Shown here piece by piece: positions 27,907 through 37,229 of a DNA stretch of 64,000 nucleotides. The stretch comes from Salinispirillum sp. LH 10-3-1 (GTDB taxonomy: Bacteria > Pseudomonadota > Gammaproteobacteria > Pseudomonadales > Natronospirillaceae). Both the position numbers and the translations under genes were made by a program. The stretch spans positions 558,001 through 622,000 of the forward strand of contig NZ_CP101717.1 in assembly GCF_030643825.1 (NCBI RefSeq), read 5' to 3'. The notes beneath the pieces were generated by a model. That model was not told the DNA's origin, did not search any database, and worked only from the letters and a program-made list of their open reading frames with translations. How positions within the stretch are numbered: position 1 is the stretch's first letter; every line of letters starts with the position of its first letter.

Positions 27907-30021
27907 TCACTGATCGAGAGCACCTGGCTGGCTAAGCAATACCACCGACTGCGGCGCGGCTTCATAGTGATCAAAAGTACTGGGCGCTCCTACCGGAGGC
28001 GGTACAGCATGGCGGGTGTCGAGTAGCACCGTCCATTCCAGTGCCGCATCGCCCGGGAAGTTAAAGCGCACGGGCTGTGTCGAGCTGTTGATCAGCCAGA
28101 TAAAACGTTCAGCGCAGCTGTCCAAACCGACGGTAATATCCGTCAGCGCGGACGACAGAACCAGCCCGATACTGCGCCCATGGTCATTGTGCCAGTCCTG
28201 AATCGACATGGCTTCGCCTTGGGTGTTAAACCAGTGTACAGCGTCACTGTGGGCCGGTTCTTCGAGAATTTGTTCGGGACTGAATACCAAGTCATGGAAC
28301 AGGCTTGAGCTTTGCCGAATCCTGATCAGGTGCTGCATAAAGGCCAGATGCTCAGGCGCAGGGTTCGACCAGTCATACCAACTGATGCTGTTGTCTTGGC
28401 AGTAAGCGTTGTTATTACCGCGCTGCGTGCGCCCTAGCTCGTCGCCGCCCAACAAATGCACGACGCCTTGCGACAGCAACAAGGTGGTCATCAAATTGCG
28501 TTTCTGGCGTTGCCGCAGTTCATTGATCGTCGGGTCGTCAGTGGGGCCTTCTACGCCGTAGTTTGCGCTCAGGTTATGACCGTGACCGTCCCGATTATCT
28601 TCTAAGTTGGCTTGGTTGTGGCGCTGTTCATACGACACCAAATCGTGCAGCGTATAGCCGTCGTGGTAGGTGATGTAATTGATGCTGGTTGAAAGAGCGC
28701 GAATGCCTTTTTGCAAGCGATCGCGCGAGCCCATCAAGCGTGTACAAAAGTCGGGCAGCAAGCCGCCATCACCACGCCAGAATGCCCGCACGGTATCGCG
28801 GAACAAATCATTGCACTCGTACCAGTGATCGGGGAATTGGCCCAGCTGATAACCCTGTGGACCTATGTCCCACGGTTCGGCAATCAACTTGGCACGGCTG
28901 AGCAGTGGGTCTTGCGCCACGGCTTTGAAGAACGCCGCGTGCGGCGAAAAGTTGCGCTCCTCGCGGCCCAAGGTCGCCGCCAAATCGAAGCGGAAGCCAT
29001 CAATATGGTAGTGCTCAATCCACAGGCGCAGACTGTCCATCACCATCTTCAACGTCGAGGTCTGGTGCACATTCACCGTGTTGCCGCAGCCAGTGTCGTT
29101 GATGAAGTGCGTGCCGTCTTCGGTAAACCGATAAAAACGCGCCGCCGCCAGTCCCTTCTGACTCAGTGTGGTGCCCTCTAAACCCGCCTCGGCGGTATGG
29201 TTATACACAACGTCCAGAATGACTTCGATCCCGGCTTGGTGAAGCGTGCGCACCAAGGTCTTCATTTCGGTCACCGCATCAGACACCGCGTAGCGTGGGT
29301 CGGGTGCAAACCAGTTTACCGGGTTGTAGCCCCAATAGTTGCTCAACCCCAAGGCTTGCAAACGTGGCTCAGACATAAAGGCGTGGATTGGCATGATCTG
29401 TACTGCCGTAATGCCCAAATTTTGCAGGTGCGAAATCACAGCCGGATGCGCCATGCCGAGGTAGGTGCCGCGCAGTTCTGGCGGTACCTCAGGATGGGTT
29501 TGGCTGATGCCACGAATATGGGTTTCGTACAAAATAGTGTGTGTCCACGGCGTATACAGCGGCCGGTCACCTTGCCAGTCGAACGTATGATCCACCACCA
29601 AAGACTTCGCCATGTGCGGGCCACTGTCGAGCGTGCTGCGTTGTAAGTCATCTCCGGGGGCCAAGGTGTCAAAGCTAGGATGGTATTCCAACACACGGCT
29701 CAGGGCCTGCGCATAAGGGTCCAGCAGCAACTTCTTACGCGAGAAAAAGCGTTGTTGTTGTGGCTTAAAAGCCCCGCGTGCGCGATAGCCGTAGGCTTGG
29801 CCTGGCCGAATGCCCGACAGATAAATATGCCACACATTACCCGTACGCGTCGTCAGCGGAATCTGCGCGGTTTCATTTTCCTGCTCGTCGAACAAACACA
29901 GCGTAATGCCTGTAGCATGTGCACTGTATACCGCGAAGTTGCAACCGTCCGCATCGGGCGCAGCGCCAAGCGGGAAGGGCAGGCCGGGACGGCTGGCGGG
30001 CGAGGTGTCTTGGGGTGTCAT
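27907..30021 (-). CDS. glgX: Glycogen debranching enzyme
   Basis: 704 residues, GH13 isoamylase-type. An N-terminal CBM48-like domain (GCNFAVYSAHATGITLCLFD) precedes the TIM barrel with VILDVVYNHTAE, GFRFDLAATLGRE (nucleophile Asp), KLIAEPWDIG (acid/base Glu) and INYITYHDGYTLHDLVSY. It trims limit-dextrin side chains during glycogen breakdown in the cytoplasm. It is downstream of glgB on the same strand, separated by a 206-bp gap with palindromes. Confidence 0.93.
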   Translation of the reverse strand: MTPQDTSPASRPGLPFPLGAAPDADGCNFAVYSAHATGITLCLFDEQENETAQIPLTTRTGNVWHIYLSGIRPGQAYGYRARGAFKPQQQRFFSRKKLLLDPYAQALSRVLEYHPSFDTLAPGDDLQRSTLDSGPHMAKSLVVDHTFDWQGDRPLYTPWTHTILYETHIRGISQTHPEVPPELRGTYLGMAHPAVISHLQNLGITAVQIMPIHAFMSEPRLQALGLSNYWGYNPVNWFAPDPRYAVSDAVTEMKTLVRTLHQAGIEVILDVVYNHTAEAGLEGTTLSQKGLAAARFYRFTEDGTHFINDTGCGNTVNVHQTSTLKMVMDSLRLWIEHYHIDGFRFDLAATLGREERNFSPHAAFFKAVAQDPLLSRAKLIAEPWDIGPQGYQLGQFPDHWYECNDLFRDTVRAFWRGDGGLLPDFCTRLMGSRDRLQKGIRALSTSINYITYHDGYTLHDLVSYEQRHNQANLEDNRDGHGHNLSANYGVEGPTDDPTINELRQRQKRNLMTTLLLSQGVVHLLGGDELGRTQRGNNNAYCQDNSISWYDWSNPAPEHLAFMQHLIRIRQSSSLFHDLVFSPEQILEEPAHSDAVHWFNTQGEAMSIQDWHNDHGRSIGLVLSSALTDITVGLDSCAERFIWLINSSTQPVRFNFPGDAALEWTVLLDTRHAVPPPVGAPSTFDHYEAAPQSVVLLSQPGALDQ

Positions 30022-30141
30022 AATGCGCTGTGATCCGTTACCTGAAAAGATGAAGCAGAGAGGCGCATCATAGCACAGTGTTTTATGAACTCATGCCATT
30101 CGCCAAGGGTGAGCGGGTGTTTCCCTGTGGGCCGAATGATG

Positions 30142-30158
30142 GCGGGTATAAATACCGC
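30142..30158. repeat. Palindromic repeat, GCGGGTAT-type family (copy 1)
   Basis: GCGGGTATAAATACCGC is a palindrome with a 1-bp bulge. Read on the minus strand it is preceded by ATGTAGGGCG, the same context as the copy at 36371. Both copies also lie near a GGCCGAAT word, so the repeat unit is longer than the stem. Confidence 0.55.
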
Positions 30159-30189
30159 GCCCTACATCCAGGGTTTACGCCGTCGCGGT

Positions 30190-30215
30190 GGTGGCGGGTG
30201 TTCACACCTGCCACC
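30190..30215 (-). repeat. Strong hairpin in the glgB-glgX gap
   Basis: A 12-bp stem with one mismatch and a 2-nt TC loop (arms GGTGGCGGGTGT and ACACCTGCCACC), starting 12 bp beyond the glgB stop. It may stabilise the glgB mRNA 3' end or reduce read-through into glgX. No U-run follows on the minus strand. Confidence 0.5.
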
Positions 30216-30227
30216 AAACCCCAAAAC

Positions 30228-32402
30228 CTACTTCTGCAACTTGAGAACAAGCGTCGCCAACGGCGGTATTCTCACCTGCACGCTATGGCTGAGCCCATCA
30301 CAGCTTTCGGGCTGGCTGTCAAAACCCTCGCCCACCGCAAAGTTGCCGCCGCCGTAGTACTCAGAGTCGGTATTCAGCAACACCTTGTAGTGTCCTGCCT
30401 CTGGCACGCCTAAACGGTAGTGCTCGTGCGGCATGGGGGTGAAGTTGCTGACCACGACGATCAGGTCTGCGGGGTCATGACTGAAACGACAGAAGCTCAG
30501 CACGCTGGAGGCCGCATCGTTGTGGTTGATCCAGCGGAAACCTTGCGGTTCATTATCCAGCACATGCATGGCCGGTTCGTCGCGGTACAGGCGATTCAGG
30601 TCTTTAACCAGTTGCTGGCAACCACGATGGCGGTCATGGTCGAGTAGCCACCAATCCAGTTGGGTGCTGTGGTTCCACTCGAAAGGCGAGCCGAGCTCGT
30701 TGCCCATAAAGTTGAGCTTTTTGCCGGGGTGAGCGTACATGTAGGCGTAGTAGTTGCGCAAGTTGGCCATTTGCTGCCATTCATCACCGGGCATACGGGT
30801 CAGTATGGTGCCCTTGCCGTGTACCACCTCGTCGTGTGACAGCGGTAGGACGAAGTTTTCATCAAAGGCGTAGATCATGCTGAACGTCAGGTCGCCATGG
30901 TGGTACTGGCGGTGAATGGGGTCCTTCTTCATGTACTCTAGCGAGTCGTGCATCCAGCCCATGTTCCATTTGAAGCCGAAGCCGAGGCCGCCCGCGTAGG
31001 TCGGTTTGGACACCCCGGCAAAGGAGGTAGACTCTTCGGCAATGGTAAAACGATCCGGGAACTGCCCATACACACTTTCATTGAAACGCTTCACAAAGGC
31101 GATGGCTTCGTAGTTGTGGTTGCCACCATCGACATTGGGCACCCATTCGCCGTCTTCGCGTGAATAGTCGAGGTACAGCATGGAGGCCACAGCGTCGACG
31201 CGAATGCCATCAATGTGGAAATATTCCAGCCAGATCATGGCGCTGGAAATCAGAAAATCACAAACGGTATGGCGGCCATAGTCGTAGATGAAGGAATTCC
31301 AGTCCGGGTGCCAGCCACGACGCGGGTCTTCGTATTCATAGAGCGCCGTGCCGTCAAAGCGGGCTAAGCCATGCGGGTCGGCCGGGAAGTGCGCCGGTAC
31401 CCAATCGACGATCACGCCGATACCGGCCTGATGGCATTGGTCGACGAAGTATTTAAAATCGTCCGGTGAGCCGAAACGACTGGTCGGTGCGAACAGCCCC
31501 ACAGGCTGGTAACCCCAAGAGCCGTCAAACGGGTATTCGCTCACCGGTAACAGTTCAATGTGGGTGTATTGCATGTCTTGGATGTAGGGAATGAGCTGAT
31601 CGGCCAGTTCGCGGTAATTCAGCGGTGTGCCGTCGGCATGACGCCGCCAGGAGCCGACCTGGATCTCGTAAATGGACATCGGCTGCTGGCGTAGGTCTTT
31701 AATTGGGCGCTGCTGCCAGCTCTGGTCTTGCCATTGGTATTGGCTGTGGTCCCACACCACGGAATGAAAGCTCGGATGCTGGGCGTGCTGAAAGCCATAG
31801 GGGTCGGCTTTGTGCGGCAAGATGTCGCCCTGCTGCGACTTAATCTCGAACTTGTATTCGGTGCCAGCGGTTAAGCCAGGCACGAACAGGCGCCAATATC
31901 CGTCGTGGTGACTCATCATGGGGTGACGACGGCCGTCCCAATGGTTGAAGTTGCCAATCACACTGACGCTGCGCGCGTTGGGTGCGTAAACCACAAAACG
32001 CACGCCCGCAATATCTGCGCCATCATCGATGCTGGCGTGACAAAGCTGTGCGCCAAGATTTTTATAGAGTGTTTCCGGTGTGCAGAACAGGTCTTCCATG
32101 GTGCGGTTACCGAACTGGTAGGGATCGGTTACCGTCACTTCCTCCGTGCCGTAGCTCACTTTTAAATCGTACGTGAAGGGCTTTTTGCGGCGCGGCAGGG
32201 GCAGTTCAAACAAACCTCGATCGTCTTTGCGCTGCATGTTGCCTAAGGCTTTGCCAGACTTTCGCTCAACGACTATGATGGCGGTCGCATCAGGGTACCA
32301 AGCTCGCACCAACGTTCCTTTTCCATCAATAACCTGCATTAAGCCGAGATGGTCAAATGGTCGGGCTTCCAGTACGCTGGCAAGGGCGTGGGCAAGTTCC
32401 AT
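30228..32402 (-). CDS. glgB: 1,4-alpha-glucan branching enzyme
   Basis: 724 residues, close to the 728 of E. coli. Creates alpha-1,6 branches in glycogen. The N-terminal CBM48 part (RFVVYAPNARSVSVIGNFNHWDG) and GH13 barrel are complete: VIVDWVPAHFPADPHGLARF, GIRVDAVASMLYLDYSR (nucleophile Asp), FTIAEESTSF (acid/base Glu) and LPLSHDEVVHGKGT. The synthase and pyrophosphorylase genes are not in the window. Confidence 0.95.
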   Translation of the reverse strand: MELAHALASVLEARPFDHLGLMQVIDGKGTLVRAWYPDATAIIVVERKSGKALGNMQRKDDRGLFELPLPRRKKPFTYDLKVSYGTEEVTVTDPYQFGNRTMEDLFCTPETLYKNLGAQLCHASIDDGADIAGVRFVVYAPNARSVSVIGNFNHWDGRRHPMMSHHDGYWRLFVPGLTAGTEYKFEIKSQQGDILPHKADPYGFQHAQHPSFHSVVWDHSQYQWQDQSWQQRPIKDLRQQPMSIYEIQVGSWRRHADGTPLNYRELADQLIPYIQDMQYTHIELLPVSEYPFDGSWGYQPVGLFAPTSRFGSPDDFKYFVDQCHQAGIGVIVDWVPAHFPADPHGLARFDGTALYEYEDPRRGWHPDWNSFIYDYGRHTVCDFLISSAMIWLEYFHIDGIRVDAVASMLYLDYSREDGEWVPNVDGGNHNYEAIAFVKRFNESVYGQFPDRFTIAEESTSFAGVSKPTYAGGLGFGFKWNMGWMHDSLEYMKKDPIHRQYHHGDLTFSMIYAFDENFVLPLSHDEVVHGKGTILTRMPGDEWQQMANLRNYYAYMYAHPGKKLNFMGNELGSPFEWNHSTQLDWWLLDHDRHRGCQQLVKDLNRLYRDEPAMHVLDNEPQGFRWINHNDAASSVLSFCRFSHDPADLIVVVSNFTPMPHEHYRLGVPEAGHYKVLLNTDSEYYGGGNFAVGEGFDSQPESCDGLSHSVQVRIPPLATLVLKLQK

Positions 32403-32536
32403 AGGTGCGATCCTGTCTCTGTCGTTATTATTGATTCATCTGAAGGGGCTGATGAACGATACCGTCGGTTGTTGAAAACGGCGTGTGTTACCCGTTCATA
32501 CCATTCCTCTCTACAGACTATAAGGCCTGAAACACA

Positions 32537-34219
32537 ATGTGGCGACGTTTGTTGTGGTTAGCGTGCTTCTTGTTAGTACTGTTTAGCATTTTATTGTGGC
32601 GTGCGACCAGTCCGACTTGGGTGGAATTAGGCCAAATCAGAACGAATTGGCCCCTCTCTGAACGCTGGTTGATCGATGGTTATGACATCAATTGGGATGT
32701 CGAAGAGCGTCGTTGGCGTGTCGTGTATGGCGCCACCGTGATTTGGGAAACGGCTTCGAATAAGCCATGGTTGGGCGCAGCCCTGCAAGCGGCCCCCGTA
32801 ACTTTAAGGAATGCCGAGCAGGGGTTAACCGGGCGGCAGTTACAGGTGTGTGCCCGCCAGGAGTGGGATGAGCTGCAGCAAGTGGGTAATCGAGTCGAGG
32901 CGCTCGGCACACTGTATTGCGGTGATCAGAGTTTTCCCATCCAGTTCACCATCTCAGTCGATGAACAACGCCGCTTAGTATTGAATTGGGAAACCTCTGA
33001 ACAGGTTGCATTGACCTATCTCGAATCGCCCATGGGTGCAGGGGAGCAAGTATTCGGCTTCGGTATACAATCCATAACGCCCTCATTGGTAGGGCGGCGG
33101 GTGCTGGGGCGCGATCAATTGTTCGCCCCAATAGACTCAGAAATGCCAGTATCGGCGGGCAGTGATCGCCCGTTCTCGGTGTATTCCAGCCATAATCGTG
33201 GCTGGCTGATTGGCGGCACGGGCACGCGCTTGTTGGACTTAACGCGACCGCAACGGTGGCGGTTAGAGAACTGGTCGGCGCAGGGTGAGGTGGCTTTAGC
33301 TGCCGCGCGCTCGCCAGCATTCTTGCTGCCGCGATTGTTTCCAGAGCAAGAGCCCCAAGAGTACCCCGACTGGTTTGGGCGTAACCCACTGTTACCTCTG
33401 GGCGGTGAAGTGGCCGCCGATTTTTGGGAGCCGCTGGCTCGCCATGGCGCACCGCTGAGCCTTGTGGTGGCAGACCCGGCAGCATTGGTCGACGAGGTGG
33501 GTGTGCCCGAGGTAGTCGGTGCCTTGGTGGATTTGCCGCCTGCCTTAGATACCCTTGCTGGTTGGCGAGAATATGGCTTAGGAAGCATGGTGTCGGCACT
33601 GCTGTCGAGTGGGTTGGCGGGTGATCCGATGTCCTACACAATCGTCGGCGGGTCAATTGAAGATCGTGGGCGCTGGCGCACCGAGCCGCGCACCCAAGAA
33701 CTGTATCTGCGCTGGTTAGAATTAAACACCTTTACACCCGTACTCAGTTTTCACGACACCTTACTTGCCAGCGAGCACTACCATCTATGGGACGAAGACG
33801 AGAGCGGCCATATACACGCGGCACGCTTGGCTACCATTCACGAGGCACTGTGGCCTTATCGGCGTCGTCTAATGGCCGCCGTCGTGGACCAGAATATGCC
33901 GATGGTCCGACCCATGTGGCTTGAGTTCCCCGATGATCCGGAAACATGGCAGCTGCCACCAAACCAATACATGCTCGGGCCCCATTTGCTGGTGGCGCCG
34001 ATCTTGCAATCGGCCACCTTAGAGCGCCGAGTGTATTTGCCGGAAGGCGAGTGGACACATCTGTGGAGTGGTCGGGAATGGTTCAGTCTGGGCCAGTGGA
34101 TTGACGTGGTGGCACCCATGGGTGAGCCTGCGGTCTTTGTGCACGACAACTTTCCGGGGCGTGCAGCTTTACTTAACCGGGCGCATGAGCTGGGTGTGAG
34201 CCATTTGATGTCATACTGA
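32537..34219 (+). CDS. Membrane-anchored GH31-like protein lacking the catalytic segment
   Basis: 560 residues, shorter than most GH31 glycosidases (650 or more). The N-terminal hydrophobic segment (about 4-22) looks like an uncleaved anchor. GH31-type pieces are visible: GEQVFGFGIQS, the late-barrel stretch SALLSSGLAGDPMSYTIVGGSIEDRG, LYLRWLELNTFTPVLSFHD, RRRLMAAVVDQNMPMVRPMWLEFPDD and LLVAPIL / YLPEGEWTHLWSG. Between the N-terminal domain and SALLSSGLAG I find no nucleophile motif of the W-x-D-M-N-E type and no acid/base Asp. It is probably a non-catalytic sugar-binding relative, possibly linked to the glycogen genes beside it. Confidence 0.65.
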   Translation: MWRRLLWLACFLLVLFSILLWRATSPTWVELGQIRTNWPLSERWLIDGYDINWDVEERRWRVVYGATVIWETASNKPWLGAALQAAPVTLRNAEQGLTGRQLQVCARQEWDELQQVGNRVEALGTLYCGDQSFPIQFTISVDEQRRLVLNWETSEQVALTYLESPMGAGEQVFGFGIQSITPSLVGRRVLGRDQLFAPIDSEMPVSAGSDRPFSVYSSHNRGWLIGGTGTRLLDLTRPQRWRLENWSAQGEVALAAARSPAFLLPRLFPEQEPQEYPDWFGRNPLLPLGGEVAADFWEPLARHGAPLSLVVADPAALVDEVGVPEVVGALVDLPPALDTLAGWREYGLGSMVSALLSSGLAGDPMSYTIVGGSIEDRGRWRTEPRTQELYLRWLELNTFTPVLSFHDTLLASEHYHLWDEDESGHIHAARLATIHEALWPYRRRLMAAVVDQNMPMVRPMWLEFPDDPETWQLPPNQYMLGPHLLVAPILQSATLERRVYLPEGEWTHLWSGREWFSLGQWIDVVAPMGEPAVFVHDNFPGRAALLNRAHELGVSHLMSY

Positions 34220-34287
34220 ACCGGTAGGCGACGGACAGCGGCGACAAAAATTCATGTGAAGCACAATAAATTAATCAGTGGCTTCCT

Positions 34288-34315
34288 TTGAGTGGCGCGG
34301 GATTAACGTTATACT
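34288..34315 (+). promoter_or_regulatory. Promoter of the cytochrome c gene
   Basis: TTGAGT, 16 bp, TATACT, ending 42 bp upstream of the ATG; a good sigma-70 match. Confidence 0.5.
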
Positions 34316-34357
34316 GCCCGCCATAGAATTTTAAGACTAATAAAAGGTAACCCTACG

Positions 34358-34777
34358 ATGAAGCGTATATTGATTGCATTAGCGACATTGGGCTTGGCCA
34401 CCGCAGTATTGGCAGCCACCGAAGCACACACCAATGCATTGATTGACCGTATTAAGCCCAGCGGTAACGTCTGTGTTGCCGGCGAAGCCTGTGACACCGC
34501 GCAGGTTGTAGCCACCTCATCAGGTGCGGGCGCAGCGCGCGACGGCGCGACGGTTTATCAGCAAGCCTGCTTGGCTTGCCACATGACGGGCGCTGCCGGT
34601 GCTCCGATTATGGGTGATGCGGCTGCATGGTCTGCTCGAATTGAGAAAGGCATGGAAACCTTGATCGCTAACTCCATCAGCGGTATCGGTGCAATGCCTG
34701 CGAAAGGTGGTTGTGCGAACTGCAGCGATGACGAAATTGCTGCAGCGACAGAATACTTGGTAAACAACAGCCGTTAA
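34358..34777 (+). CDS. Cytochrome c5-type protein
   Basis: 139 residues with a signal peptide (1-19, ending AVLA). One haem site, CLACH, is followed by a downstream Met ligand candidate in GIGAMPAKGGCANCSDDE; the extra CANC pair is typical of cytochrome c5. It is a periplasmic electron carrier for terminal oxidases or nitrate respiration. It has its own promoter and terminator, so it is a single-gene unit. Confidence 0.9.
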   Translation: MKRILIALATLGLATAVLAATEAHTNALIDRIKPSGNVCVAGEACDTAQVVATSSGAGAARDGATVYQQACLACHMTGAAGAPIMGDAAAWSARIEKGMETLIANSISGIGAMPAKGGCANCSDDEIAAATEYLVNNSR

Positions 34778-34791
34778 TGACAGGCTGGTAG

Positions 34792-34817
34792 AAAAAAGGG
34801 CCTCGTGCCCTTTTTTT
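34792..34817 (+). terminator. Rho-independent terminator after cytochrome c5
   Basis: AAAAAAGGGC, loop CTCGT, then GCCC and a run of seven T. Textbook structure. Confidence 0.9.
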
Positions 34818-34854
34818 ATGTGCAGGATGTACAGACCGTTTAAGAGGCAGCGCC

Positions 34855-36318
34855 ATGAAATACCGTGACCTTCGAGAGTTTATCGCTGGGCTGGAAGCGC
34901 AGGGTGAGGTGAAGCGTATCACCCAGTCCGTGAGCCCCAAGTTACAGATGACGGAAATCAGCGACCGCGTTCTGCGCGCCGGTGGTCCAGCGCTGTTGTT
35001 TGAAAATCCAACGGGCTTTGACATGCCTGTGTTGACCAACCTGTTTGGTACACCAGAACGTGTGGCCGCTGGCATGGGTGCCAGCAGTGTCAGTGCGCTG
35101 CGTGAAATCGGTGAACTACTTGCCTATTTGAAAGAGCCTGATCCACCGAAAGGCATCAAGGATGCGTGGGAAAAGCTGCCCATTTTCCGTCAGGTCATGA
35201 ACATGGCACCCAAGAAAGTGTCGCGCCCGGCTTGCCAGACGCATGTGTTGATCGGTGATGACGTCGACCTGAGCAAATTACCGGTGCAGACCTGTTGGCC
35301 CGGTGATGCTGGGCCCTTAATCACTTGGCCGTTGGTAATTACGCGTGGCCCTGATAAGCCGCGCCAGAATTTAGGTATTTACCGCCAGCAAGTCATAGGG
35401 CGTAATCGTGTCATCATGCGTTGGTTGTCGCATCGCGGTGGTGCCTTGGATTTACGGGACTGGCAGAAGAAGTTTCCGGGTGAACCCTTCCCGGTGGCCG
35501 TTGCCCTGGGCGCTGATCCGGCGACTATTTTGGGCGCGGTGACGCCTGTGCCCGATAGCTTGTCGGAGTACGCCTTCGCCGGGTTGCTGCGCGGACACCG
35601 CACGGAACTGGCGAAAGCCACGCTGCATGACCTCGACGTACCCGCCAGCGCGGAAATCGTACTGGAAGGCTATATCTACCCTGATGATATGGCCGACGAA
35701 GGCCCCTTTGGTGACCACACCGGTTACTACAACGAAGTTGACCGCTTCCCGGTATTCACCGTCGAGCGCATGACATACCGCGACCAGCCGATTTACCACA
35801 GTACCTACACTGGCCGCCCACCTGATGAACCGGCCATTCTGGGCTTGGCGCTGAACGAAGTGTTCGTGCCTATTTTGCGCAAGCAGTTCCCGGAAATCAC
35901 CGACTTCTACCTGCCTCCTGAAGGCTGCTCTTATCGCATGGCGGTGGTGACCATGAAGAAACAATATCCCGGTCATGCCAAGCGTGTGATGATGGGGGTC
36001 TGGTCGTTCTTGCGGCAATTTATGTACACCAAATTTGTCATCGTTACCGACGACGATGTGAATGCACGCGACTGGAAAGACGTGATCTGGGCGATCACTA
36101 CGCGCATGGACCCGGCGCGTGATACCGTGATGGTCGAGAATACGCCGATCGATTACCTCGACTTCGCTTCGCCAGTGTCTGGCTTGGGCAGCAAGATGGG
36201 CTTGGATGCTACACATAAATGGCCCGGCGAAACATCGCGCGAGTGGGGGCGGCCGATTTTGATGGATCAACAGGTGAAGGATGAGGTGGATCTTATTTGG
36301 CCAGAGTTAGATCTGTAA
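34855..36318 (+). CDS. ubiD: 4-hydroxy-3-polyprenylbenzoate decarboxylase
   Basis: 487 residues. Decarboxylates the ubiquinone precursor using prenylated FMN supplied by UbiX (not seen here). [19 protein letters not shown] at the start, [20 protein letters not shown], the [14 protein letters not shown] stretch with the catalytic acidic cluster, and the [17 protein letters not shown] tail are all diagnostic. It is followed by the fre-like gene, as in E. coli. Confidence 0.95.
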   Translation: MKYRDLREFIAGLEAQGEVKRITQSVSPKLQMTEISDRVLRAGGPALLFENPTGFDMPVLTNLFGTPERVAAGMGASSVSALREIGELLAYLKEPDPPKGIKDAWEKLPIFRQVMNMAPKKVSRPACQTHVLIGDDVDLSKLPVQTCWPGDAGPLITWPLVITRGPDKPRQNLGIYRQQVIGRNRVIMRWLSHRGGALDLRDWQKKFPGEPFPVAVALGADPATILGAVTPVPDSLSEYAFAGLLRGHRTELAKATLHDLDVPASAEIVLEGYIYPDDMADEGPFGDHTGYYNEVDRFPVFTVERMTYRDQPIYHSTYTGRPPDEPAILGLALNEVFVPILRKQFPEITDFYLPPEGCSYRMAVVTMKKQYPGHAKRVMMGVWSFLRQFMYTKFVIVTDDDVNARDWKDVIWAITTRMDPARDTVMVENTPIDYLDFASPVSGLGSKMGLDATHKWPGETSREWGRPILMDQQVKDEVDLIWPELDL

Positions 36319-36370
36319 GGCGCATTTCGGCGACGAGTGTAAACACACCGCCCTATGGTTGATCGCGGAT

Positions 36371-36393
36371 GTAGGGCGGGTATTTATACCCGC
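36371..36393. repeat. Palindromic repeat, GCGGGTAT-type family (copy 2)
   Basis: GCGGGTAT, loop TT, ATACCCGC: a perfect 8-bp stem preceded by GTAGG. Same core and context as the 30142 copy in inverse orientation; GGCCGAAT follows about 50 bp later. It lies between ubiD and the fre-like gene. Confidence 0.65.
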
Positions 36394-36500
36394 GTACGTG
36401 GGTGACCGGCAACGAAGGGCACTGTGCTCTTCCGCCCTCTGGCCGAATCACAGTGTTCGGTTTATAATACCTGACTAATTTACTCAGATTTGGAGTCATT

Positions 36501-37229
36501 GTGGCAGAGCCCCAGCACAGCGTGGATACCAGCGTTACGGTTAATCTGGCCTTGAAGTTGCGTCGCCCCTTAGGCGGCTTGGTTGAACAGTTGTTGTTTG
36601 CCCCGGAACATCCTGTTAGCTATCAGGCTGGGCAATATCTGGAGCTACTGCTGCCCGACCATAATGGGCTTTATTTCACCATTGCTAATGCGCCCGGTAC
36701 AGACATCGAACTGCATGTAGAAGCGGGGCCAGAGAACGCCGGAGCGCGCGCCTTGCTGGCGCGCATCGACGGTGAAACCAGCATTCCGGCGCGCATCGGT
36801 GAAGGCGACTGTCATGTGGGTCGTCTGCCGGCGGATGATACCCCCGTCTTGTTGTTGGCTTCCGGTACCGGTTTCAGTCAGATCAAAGCCGTGACCGAGG
36901 CTCTGCTGGTCAACAGTACTCGCCCTATTCATATTTATTGGGCAGCACGCACTGCTGCGGCGCTCTATATGGCTGATCTGGCGCAAAGCTGGGCCGATAC
37001 TCACGAGCAGGTACACTTTACCGCAGTGATCTCCGAGCGGCAGACGTGGAACAGTGGAAAGCACCACTTACACGCCTGTATTCGAGAAGACCTGGGAGAT
37101 CTGGGTACGTATTCGGTGATCTGCTGCGGCTCACCCGACATGGTGTATGCCTCATTGGACTACCTTGAAGCCTGCGGCCTGCACAAAGACCGCTTTTTCA
37201 GCGATATGTTGGCATTCGCTCCACGATGA
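36501..37229 (+). CDS. fre: NAD(P)H-flavin reductase-like protein
   Basis: 242 residues from a GTG with GGAG upstream; a TATAAT at 36463 could drive it independently of ubiD. FNR-type fold: a beta-barrel flavin domain (about 10-105) and a nucleotide domain (about 110-240, with LLASGTGFSQIKAV and CCGSPDMVYA). In E. coli Fre the flavin site has R-P-F-S; here the same position reads LYFTIANAP, so the conserved Arg is replaced. It may prefer another flavin or act as an electron-transfer partner. Position after ubiD supports the name. Confidence 0.75.
   Translation: MAEPQHSVDTSVTVNLALKLRRPLGGLVEQLLFAPEHPVSYQAGQYLELLLPDHNGLYFTIANAPGTDIELHVEAGPENAGARALLARIDGETSIPARIGEGDCHVGRLPADDTPVLLLASGTGFSQIKAVTEALLVNSTRPIHIYWAARTAAALYMADLAQSWADTHEQVHFTAVISERQTWNSGKHHLHACIREDLGDLGTYSVICCGSPDMVYASLDYLEACGLHKDRFFSDMLAFAPR

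Noticed and set aside
32946-33656. 236-codon open frame on the minus strand
   Set aside because: Pro/Arg-rich shadow of the GH31-like gene with no protein-like features.
35452-36270. 272-codon minus-strand frame opposite ubiD
   Set aside because: Composition is that of an antisense shadow; ubiD is certain on the plus strand.
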